Shown here in pieces: positions 8,344 through 14,256 of a DNA stretch of 28,405 nt. The notes below the pieces were generated by a model. The model searched no databases, was not told the DNA's origin, and saw nothing but the letters and a program-made list of their open reading frames with translations. The first letter of the stretch is position 1, and the number at the start of each line of letters is the position of its first letter. The stretch comes from JAAAOZ01 sp964496595 (lineage in GTDB: Bacteria; Chloroflexota; Anaerolineae; B4-G1; SLSP01), in contig CAZCAI010000047.1 in assembly GCA_964496595.1 (NCBI GenBank), positions 1-28,405 of the forward strand, in the 5' to 3' direction. Both the position numbers and the translations under genes were made by a program.

Positions 8344-8370
8344 CCGTAACCTTTTGGCCGCTTTTACGTC
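8344..8370 (+). promoter_or_regulatory. ECF-type promoter copy, proximal, upstream of sigma module 2
   Basis: CCGTAAC (8344-8350), a 16-nt spacer and CGTC (8367-8370) fit an ECF promoter well (GTAAC and CGTC). The same pattern precedes sigma module 1 at 209-235. The predicted start near 8377 would leave a leader of about 125 nt before the sigma gene at 8502. Confidence 0.5.
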
Positions 8371-8381
8371 GTAATAAGTGA
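8352..8381 (+). repeat. 30-bp direct repeat, copy 2
   Basis: Identical to 8093-8122. Flanking bases also agree in part (ACC.TAAC before the repeat), so the duplicated unit includes the -35 word of the candidate promoter. Confidence 0.85.
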
Positions 8382-8501
8382 AAGGCCCTTTTCACACCAG
8401 TTACAAACCAGGCGTTCAACGAGCATTGGACATTACCAATGGGAACCGAAGGAGCTATAGATATTAGCGTCACCACATTCGAACAACCCATAGGGAGTTA
8501 C

Positions 8502-9047
8502 ATGGATTCGTCTCAAGCCTTATTACAGCGGGCGCGTCAATGGGATGAGGCTGCGCTGACACAAGTGTACGATGAATACGCACCGGCCCTCTATCGCTAC
8601 GTTTATCGTCGGACCGGACATCAGGAAACGGCCCAGGACATCGTATCGCAGACCTTTCAGCGCTTCTTGGACTCGCTCAAACATGGCGGCGGCCCCGAGT
8701 CCCACCTTTCGGGGTGGCTCTACCGGGTGGCGCACAATTTGGTGGTCGATTTCTATCGCCGCCAGCCCGCAGATCCGCCCGCCCCCTTGGATGACGCGCC
8801 GGAGCCAACCGTCCCGCCGAATTCCGAGGAAGCCGTTGTGCTTCAAGAAGAAGTGACGCGGGTGCGGAAAGCGATCCAATCGTTGACGCCTTTGCAACAA
8901 CAGGTCATCGTCCTGCGTTATTTGGAGGAAATGTCTCTTAAAGAGGTCGCCCACGTGCTCGAACGCACGGTCGGAGCGGTCAAAGGCTTACAATATCGGG
9001 GGTTGCAGAATTTGCAGCACATTCTACAGGAGGATGACGCATCATGA
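8502..9047 (+). CDS. ECF-family RNA polymerase sigma factor (module 2)
   Basis: A 181-aa sigma factor similar to the one at 272-814. Region 2 shows TQVYDEYAPALYRYVYRRTG and AQDIVSQTFQRFLDSL (about residues 19-60), then GWLYRVAHNLVVDFYRR. Region 4 shows QQQVIVLRYLEEMSLKEVAH and a helix-turn-helix. The frame is open from 8439, but the ATG at 8502 has GGGAG (8493-8497) at a good distance and gives the same N-terminal length as paralogue 1. The stop overlaps the next start (ATGA), so it is tightly coupled to its DUF5667 partner. No surface cluster follows; the operon ends at a terminator at 10124. Confidence 0.9.
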   Translation: MDSSQALLQRARQWDEAALTQVYDEYAPALYRYVYRRTGHQETAQDIVSQTFQRFLDSLKHGGGPESHLSGWLYRVAHNLVVDFYRRQPADPPAPLDDAPEPTVPPNSEEAVVLQEEVTRVRKAIQSLTPLQQQVIVLRYLEEMSLKEVAHVLERTVGAVKGLQYRGLQNLQHILQEDDAS

Positions 9048-10105
9048 GGCATAAACAGAGATACCAGGAGTTAGAAGGGCTTACGCCAATTGTACGTGAG
9101 GCGCTGGAGAAATTGCGTCCCGTGCCGGCGCCCGATCCGGAGGCATGGGAGGCAGATCGGCAAGCATTCCTCGCGCAGGCCCAGACATATTCGACAGAGG
9201 CCGTATCCACACCCCCGATTGAACGTGGTGTATCACTATGGATGTTGAAGTTGAAGAAGTTTCTAACCATATCTTTCAAGGAGGCACCGATGTTAGCGTT
9301 TGTGAAAGTGTTCTTAGTATTGGCCGTAGCAATGGGCGGATCAGTAGGCGCCGCAGAGGCAACGCATGAAAGCTTGCCCGGATCGCCGCTCTATCCGCTC
9401 AAATTACAGTTGGAGGATTGGCAGTTGGACTTCACGCCGCAACCAGCAACCAGAGCCGAGGTTGCGATGCGTCTGGCAGAGCGGCGTCTCGATGAAGCGC
9501 TCGAATTGGCTGACCGCGAGGGCGAGATCCCGATGGAGGTCGCCGAGCGATATCAGGCGCATCTGGAGACCGCCTTACAGGCCATGGAGGCGATTACAAC
9601 GCCGCAACGGGAGAGGGTCCAGGCCCGCCTGGCCGAGCAATTGCAAGCGATGTTGGAGCAATTGCCGGAGGACGTGCCGGAGGAGGCCATCGCAGCGATG
9701 ACGCGCGCGATGACGACGGCCCAGGAGCGCGTGGGCGCGGCCGGCCCGCCGGATGACGTCGGCCCACCGGAAGAGGCCGGCCCACCGAGCGACATCCCTG
9801 AGAATGAGGACGCCGGCCCACCTGAGGAAGCCGGCCCGCCCAGCGACATCCCTGGCGACGGCGAAGATGATGATGACGATGAGGACGCCGGCCCACCGGA
9901 CGATGCCGGCCCACCCGAAGAGGTCGGCCCACCCAGCGACATCCCTGGCGATGGCGAAGATGGTGATGATGAGGACGCCGGCCCGCCTGATGAGGCTGTC
10001 CCGCCCACCGACGTCCCTGGCGACGGCGACGAGGACACGAATCCACCCGATGAGGCCGGCCCACCCGATGGCACGGAGCCGCCCAGCAATCTTCCTGGTG
10101 GATAG
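9044..10105 (+). CDS. DUF5667-type single-TM protein with acidic GPP-repeat tail (module 2)
   Basis: A 353-aa protein. It has a short cytoplasmic part (1-80), a membrane helix near 83-103, the DUF5667 motif SLPGSPLYPLKLQLE (about 110-124) and a helical region with Glu-rich heptad-like stretches (about 135-230). The last about 120 residues are tandem units built on GPP(E/D)(E/D)(A/V)GPPSDIPGDGED with runs of Asp. That tail is strongly acidic and probably extended outside the cell, where it could bind cations or cross the envelope. It overlaps the sigma gene by 4 bp. An anti-sigma or sensor role is inferred from the pairing. Confidence 0.8.
   Translation: MRHKQRYQELEGLTPIVREALEKLRPVPAPDPEAWEADRQAFLAQAQTYSTEAVSTPPIERGVSLWMLKLKKFLTISFKEAPMLAFVKVFLVLAVAMGGSVGAAEATHESLPGSPLYPLKLQLEDWQLDFTPQPATRAEVAMRLAERRLDEALELADREGEIPMEVAERYQAHLETALQAMEAITTPQRERVQARLAEQLQAMLEQLPEDVPEEAIAAMTRAMTTAQERVGAAGPPDDVGPPEEAGPPSDIPENEDAGPPEEAGPPSDIPGDGEDDDDDEDAGPPDDAGPPEEVGPPSDIPGDGEDGDDEDAGPPDEAVPPTDVPGDGDEDTNPPDEAGPPDGTEPPSNLPGG
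9740..10085 (+). repeat. Coding tandem repeat (GPP/acidic units)
   Basis: GGCCCACC-type words recur every 18 to 75 bp within the 3' part of the DUF5667 gene and encode GPPxxAGPPSDIPGDGED-like units. The longest units differ mainly in the number of Asp codons (GAT/GAC/GAG runs), which marks the tract as prone to length change. Confidence 0.75.
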
Positions 10106-10123
10106 AAAATAATCACCCGGAGG

Positions 10124-10159
10124 CAACACAGGCCCGACGAATGTCGGGCCTGTTGCTTT
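10124..10159 (+). terminator. Intrinsic terminator after sigma module 2
   Basis: ACAGGCCCGAC (10128-10138) pairs with GTCGGGCCTGT (10143-10153) around the loop GAAT, extended outward by GCA/TGC with a small bulge and followed by TTT. It lies 18 bp after the stop of the DUF5667 gene. Confidence 0.75.
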
Positions 10160-10179
10160 GCGCCTTACCCTGTGCGCAG

Positions 10180-10208
10180 TTGTCAAACCGTCCATTGTCC
10201 AGTATATT
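10180..10208 (+). promoter_or_regulatory. Sigma-70-type promoter for the RicT-like gene
   Basis: TTGTCA (10180-10185), a 17-nt spacer and TATATT (10203-10208). Inverted copies of CGTCCAT (10189-10195 and 10215-10221) flank the -10 box and could form an operator. The leader would be about 145 nt. Confidence 0.55.
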
Positions 10209-10219
10209 AGACTTATGGA

Positions 10220-10269
10220 CGTTCCAGCATTCGCACCGTCCAAATAAACATAACCGCCTTGCTGGAACG
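10220..10269. repeat. Inverted repeat in the RicT leader
   Basis: CGTTCCAGCA (10220-10229) and TGCTGGAACG (10260-10269) are perfect 10-bp inverted arms with a 30-nt loop. They lie just after the predicted transcription start, so the mRNA could fold here. No U-tract follows. Confidence 0.5.
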
Positions 10270-10360
10270 GTCTAAGAATGATTTTTGTGCAGATTTGCTA
10301 AAATACACATCACAGCGCTGCAAGACAAGGCGTGTGAGAATGAGGGAGTAGATAAGACGC

Positions 10361-11212
10361 ATGAATAACACTGGACACCAACACCAATTAGTGGGCGTGA
10401 AATTTCAATCTGCCGGGAAACTATATCACTTTGCCGCACCTGTGGCGATGGCCCTTAGTCGTGATGATTGGGTCGTCGTGGAAACCGTATACGGGGAGCA
10501 ACTGGGACAGGTCGCCGTGCTGGTCGACGATCCGCCCGGCGGCCTCTCCTACGATCAGATCAAGCCAGTGTGTCGCCGCGCCACCGGCTTGGATATGGCC
10601 CAGTACCAGGTCGGCCTGGAGCGGGCCGAGCGGCTGTGGGAAGTAGCCAAAGAAGAAATCGCGGAGACGAAGCTCAAATTCAAGATCGGCTCGGTGGAGT
10701 TCTCGTTGGATGGCAAAATCGCGCTGGTCATCGGCACAGGAAACCTGGGCCAAAAGGAGCACGCGGATTTACGACGTCGCATTGCCAATCGAATGCGCTG
10801 CCGCGTCAAGCTGCGCGCCGTGGGGCCGCGCGATTACGCCAAGGCGCTGGACGGCTATGGCGTCTGCGGCGAGGAACGGTGCTGCTCGCGCTTTCTCACC
10901 GGCTTCCGCCGCATCTCGATCCGGATGGCGAAGTCCCAAGGCGTCTCGATGGCGCCGAGCGACATCACCGGCCTGTGCGGGCGACTGCGCTGCTGTCTCG
11001 CCTACGAGCACGAGGGGTACAAGGAGGCGAGCAAGGGGCTGCCCAAACTCAAGGCGCGCGTCCAGACCGAGCACGGCCTGGGCCGCGTCATCGACCGCGA
11101 CATCCTCAAAGGCGAACTCACCGTGGAGATCCCGCCCGATGGGCCGCGCTACAAACGCGAGCGCTACCACTTTATGCCGGACGAGGTCGAAGTCGTCGAA
11201 CGCAAGAAGTAA
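10361..11212 (+). CDS. ricT: RicT-like PSP1-domain protein
   Basis: A 283-aa protein of the PSP1/RicT (YaaT) family. In Bacillus subtilis the family acts with RicA and RicF in an Fe-S-containing complex that controls RNase Y activity, sporulation and biofilm formation. The sequence has the family's N-terminal fold (VGVKFQSAGKLYHFA) and two Cys clusters, GVCGEERCCSRF (C169, C174, C175) and GLCGRLRCCLAYE (C206, C211, C212), the likely metal-cluster ligands. Length is normal for the family. It is a single-gene unit with its own promoter and a terminator region after it. No ricA or ricF neighbour is present. The family is certain; the biochemical role in this phylum is inferred. Confidence 0.9.
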   Translation: MNNTGHQHQLVGVKFQSAGKLYHFAAPVAMALSRDDWVVVETVYGEQLGQVAVLVDDPPGGLSYDQIKPVCRRATGLDMAQYQVGLERAERLWEVAKEEIAETKLKFKIGSVEFSLDGKIALVIGTGNLGQKEHADLRRRIANRMRCRVKLRAVGPRDYAKALDGYGVCGEERCCSRFLTGFRRISIRMAKSQGVSMAPSDITGLCGRLRCCLAYEHEGYKEASKGLPKLKARVQTEHGLGRVIDRDILKGELTVEIPPDGPRYKRERYHFMPDEVEVVERKK

Positions 11213-11225
11213 TTTAGAAGCTTAC

Positions 11226-11321
11226 CCTTGCGAAGGTTGCACAAGAGGCCTCAAACAGTCCGTATCAGGTGCAGCGAGCAGGTTAATCTGATCACTAGAG
11301 ATCCTGTTAACCTTCGCAAGG
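11226..11321. repeat. Structured 3' region: 13-bp inverted repeat with nested arms
   Basis: CCTTGCGAAGGTT (11226-11238) and AACCTTCGCAAGG (11309-11321) are perfect inverted arms. Inside, GGTTAA and TTAACC form a second possible stem. The element sits between the RicT-like stop and the convergent terminator. It may be a REP-like repeat or a 3' RNA structure. Confidence 0.55.
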
Positions 11322-11343
11322 ATTCTCGATAACACTTCTCACG

Positions 11344-11370
11344 TAGGTCGGGATGCCCCATCCCGACCTA
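11344..11370. terminator. Bidirectional terminator between convergent genes
   Basis: TAGGTCGGGATG (11344-11355) and CATCCCGACCTA (11359-11370) form a perfect 12-bp stem with a 3-nt loop. On the plus strand it is followed by ATTCCTCTTTT. The minus-strand glycosyltransferase gene ends inside the stem (stop at 11368-11370). Confidence 0.75.
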
Positions 11371-14163
11371 TTCCTCTTTTAGATAGATGACCAAACTCCC
11401 ATCGCCCCCGCCGTTGACCGGCAGATGAGCGCCGTCCTCCGGGAGGTAGAAGCCGACGCGCAAGGTGTATGGCCCCGGCGGCAGATCGGCGGGCAGCGGA
11501 AGCGCTAATTGCTCCACCACCACCTCATCCGCCATCCACAACGAGGTGGGATACCGGCCCTGACGTGGCCCCCCATCCACCTGCGCCCCCACCCGCCCCT
11601 TAGCATCCGTCAGATGCACAAACCGCGTGTAATCCACCGCCATCGTGCGCCGCGCACGCCAGGCGAAGGTCGCCGTCAGCGGCTGGCCCGCGTGGATGGC
11701 CGACGTCTCGTAGCCCAGGAGTTGAATCCGCTCCCCAAAATCGGCTTGCAGCGGATGCGATAGCTCTGGCGCAGTAAACGTGCGGTCGAGCGCGCGCACC
11801 TTGATACTGCCCAGCGTCGCCGTTGACCCCGACCCCACGCGCAACGCCACATCATAGGCCCCGGCGGGCAAATCGCGCGGCAGCCGCAGGCGATAACGAT
11901 CCTCGATAATCTCGCCGGCCAGCCATTGATCGAACGCATAGCCGCCGGCGGGCGCCCCCGCGTACAGGCGCGCTGTCGTTGGTCCCTGCAACGTCAACGT
12001 CACAGCGTGCGCCTCACGCGGCGCCGCCTCGGCCTGCCAGCAGAGCGTGAGCGGCAGCCGCTCGCCCTGCCGCAGCTCCTCCGGCGGATGCTGCCAGCCC
12101 AACAGCCGTAAACCCTCCTCTATTCGCATCTCCTGACGAGAAAGATCGGGACAGGCGCGCGCCGCATCCCCAGGTGAAGGCGGCGCCGTCCGCGCGGCAA
12201 TCATCAGCGGGAAACGCGCGTCCAAGCCCGCGAAACGCTCCTCCACCAGGCGCGGCAGCGCCTCGCCCGCATCGGGATTGAAGGCCCCCACAGTGATCTG
12301 ATAGTCGTCGCCGGGCGGGATGCCGGGCGGCAGCGCCAACTCAAATTGATCGCCGACCACCTCGCCCGCCGTCCATTCCTCGGCCGGATAGTGGAAGGGC
12401 ATCACCCGCGCCCACTCTCCCGTGTGGGGATGCGTCACGCGCACAACGGGTTGGAGCGTGGGATAGGATGCCCGCGCCTCCCACGTGACCAGAATCGGAC
12501 ACATCGCCCCCGACCGGCACATCGCGAGCGCCCGCGCGTCGTGCACGTGGATCACGTGCGCGAAGTTCGCTGCCGGGGTCGGCGCTAGGGTCTGCCGCAG
12601 ATCTGCGAGCGCCTCCGAGGCGACGCGGCTCTGCCACAGGGCCGGCGCGCCGTCGGGATCAAGCCACGCCCTACGATCACGCGCCAACTGTACAGCGAGG
12701 GCATCCGGCCAGGGCGCGGCCGGCGTCGCTGACGCCGGCCACAGATAGAGAGCGGCACCCTGTGGGGGCAGCACTAAACTCGCGCCGCCGGTGAGCCACT
12801 TGGCCCGCCTGTACGAGGTCGCGAGCGCGGCCACCGTGGGATGCCGGTAATGCTCGCTGGCGATGTAGACGGTCGTCTCTTCATCAAGATCGCCGGCGGC
12901 GCGATCCAACGCCCGCGCGGCCAACGTCATCTCGCCATCGGCGGCGTAGAACAGCTCCGCCGATGTGGCCCACTCGGCGTAGGCGCGCCCCTCCCATCCC
13001 CCGCCGATGATCATGAGCGCCAGGCCCCAGACCCAGAGCGGGACGCGCCGGCCCAGGATGCGAGCCAGCCAACGATGGAGTTGCACCCATCCGAGCGCCG
13101 GGAGCAGCGCCAGAAAGGGGAAGAGTCCAACCAGACGCAAATTGCTGGGCGTGATCTCCGAGGTGGCCAACGCGCTGGGCAGCAACATCGTGGGCAGGAT
13201 GAGCCAGAGAAACCAGCGTCCGGCGCGATCCACGGGAGATGAAGCGTCCCGGCGCGATTGGACGAGCGCCCCCAATCCCAGGAGCGCCAAGAGAGCCGCC
13301 AGCGGCGGCAACACGGGACGGCCCGGCAGGTTGAAGCGCACGTAGGGATCGCCCGCGCCGGGGAGGCCCAACGCGCGCAGGCAGAGCAGCACGCCGCGCC
13401 AGGCCTCCGCCCCAGAGGATGCCGCGACCTGATCGATGCGCGTGGTGAAGGCGTCGGGATGGCGCGCGAAGTGCCATCCCAGGGGCGCGAAGATGAGCAC
13501 GGCGGCGACTAACAGATAGCCGAGTTGGCGCAATGGGCGCGCGCGCTCGGCGGATGGCGTGAGATATAACACAATCATGCCGGCCAAACCCAGCGGCACA
13601 GGGAAGAGGCGGGCCGCCAGGTAGGTGTAGCCCGTCAACCCCAAGCAGATCCCGCCCAAGAGCAACCAGCGCCGCTTGCCCGTGCGCAATCCCCACCACA
13701 TCGCGGCGACGGTGAGCGCCTGGAGCAACGGTTGGGAGATGGCGCGGAAGCCGTAGCGGCTCAGCAGGATGTGGGGGAAGGCGACGGCCATCCATCCGGC
13801 GGCGAGCACGGCGACCGCCCTGCTCCCGCGATCCGCACCGAAGAGCGCGCGGGTCGCGGTGTAGGTCGCGGCCACGGTGAGGATGCCCAGCATCGCCGCG
13901 CCGAGGCGCAGCCCCCACGCGGTGCCCCCCAAGATGCGCATCCAGGGCGCGGCGGCGTAGAAGAAGAGCACCTCCTTGCCGGTGTAGGCGTGGATGAAGA
14001 GCGGCCGGTACTCCCCGGCGGCAATTTGCCGGGTGAGGATGACATTGGCGGCCTCATCGTAATGCAAGCCCAGGGGGGTCCCCGCCGGCAGTTGCCATAA
14101 ACGCAGGGCGGCCGCGAGCAGTAGGGTGAGTATCATCAGCCAACGGGCAGTCGATTTGGTCAT
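11368..14163 (-). CDS. GT39/PMT-type membrane glycosyltransferase with three-repeat C-terminal ectodomain
   Basis: A 931-aa protein. Multiple membrane helices fill residues about 8-390. The first loop carries HYDEAAN (D36, E37), the acidic catalytic motif of ArnT/PMT-type GT-C glycosyltransferases, which transfer sugars from polyprenyl-phosphate donors. Residues about 392-931 are soluble and contain three related units of the form W..gE.v.d...l.LP.dlPpG.Y.l.vG (near 593, 742 and 874). The frame is open from 14238, but that start lies before the upstream terminator. The ATG at 14163 follows a TATAAT by 7 nt, so the mRNA appears leaderless. It may glycosylate surface proteins such as those encoded on either side; acceptor unknown. 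Confidence 0.8.
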   Translation of the reverse strand: MTKSTARWLMILTLLLAAALRLWQLPAGTPLGLHYDEAANVILTRQIAAGEYRPLFIHAYTGKEVLFFYAAAPWMRILGGTAWGLRLGAAMLGILTVAATYTATRALFGADRGSRAVAVLAAGWMAVAFPHILLSRYGFRAISQPLLQALTVAAMWWGLRTGKRRWLLLGGICLGLTGYTYLAARLFPVPLGLAGMIVLYLTPSAERARPLRQLGYLLVAAVLIFAPLGWHFARHPDAFTTRIDQVAASSGAEAWRGVLLCLRALGLPGAGDPYVRFNLPGRPVLPPLAALLALLGLGALVQSRRDASSPVDRAGRWFLWLILPTMLLPSALATSEITPSNLRLVGLFPFLALLPALGWVQLHRWLARILGRRVPLWVWGLALMIIGGGWEGRAYAEWATSAELFYAADGEMTLAARALDRAAGDLDEETTVYIASEHYRHPTVAALATSYRRAKWLTGGASLVLPPQGAALYLWPASATPAAPWPDALAVQLARDRRAWLDPDGAPALWQSRVASEALADLRQTLAPTPAANFAHVIHVHDARALAMCRSGAMCPILVTWEARASYPTLQPVVRVTHPHTGEWARVMPFHYPAEEWTAGEVVGDQFELALPPGIPPGDDYQITVGAFNPDAGEALPRLVEERFAGLDARFPLMIAARTAPPSPGDAARACPDLSRQEMRIEEGLRLLGWQHPPEELRQGERLPLTLCWQAEAAPREAHAVTLTLQGPTTARLYAGAPAGGYAFDQWLAGEIIEDRYRLRLPRDLPAGAYDVALRVGSGSTATLGSIKVRALDRTFTAPELSHPLQADFGERIQLLGYETSAIHAGQPLTATFAWRARRTMAVDYTRFVHLTDAKGRVGAQVDGGPRQGRYPTSLWMADEVVVEQLALPLPADLPPGPYTLRVGFYLPEDGAHLPVNGGGDGSLVIYLKEE

Positions 14164-14170
14164 AGCACGC

Positions 14171-14198
14171 ATTATAAGGCATAGAAAAAGAGGGGCAA
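14171..14198 (-). promoter_or_regulatory. Sigma-70 promoter giving a leaderless glycosyltransferase mRNA
   Basis: On the minus strand TTGCCC (14193-14198), a 16-nt spacer and TATAAT (14171-14176) precede the ATG at 14163 by 7 nt, the usual distance from -10 to the transcription start. The -35 lies within the terminator stem of the upstream operon. Confidence 0.55.
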
Positions 14199-14216
14199 GG
14201 CGAGCCTTGCCCCTCT
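14189..14216 (-). terminator. Intrinsic terminator after surface cluster 2
   Basis: AGAGGGGCAAGG (14189-14200) and CCTTGCCCCTCT (14205-14216) form a perfect 12-bp stem with a 4-nt loop. On the minus strand it is followed by a T5 run. It ends the operon that starts near 21206. Confidence 0.85.
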
Positions 14217-14256
14217 CTGAGATGAAATCCGAGATCAACAGCGCTGCATTTTTACA

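Noticed and set aside
9553..10243. Long minus-strand frames opposite the GPP-repeat gene
   Set aside because: They are shadows of a low-complexity GC-rich repeat; the plus-strand frame has a coupled start and DUF5667 core.
12884..13918. 344-aa minus-strand frame inside the glycosyltransferase gene
   Set aside because: It is an alternate frame of the same GC-rich gene, Arg/Gly/Ala-rich with no domain; the 931-aa frame carries the GT39 motif and helices.
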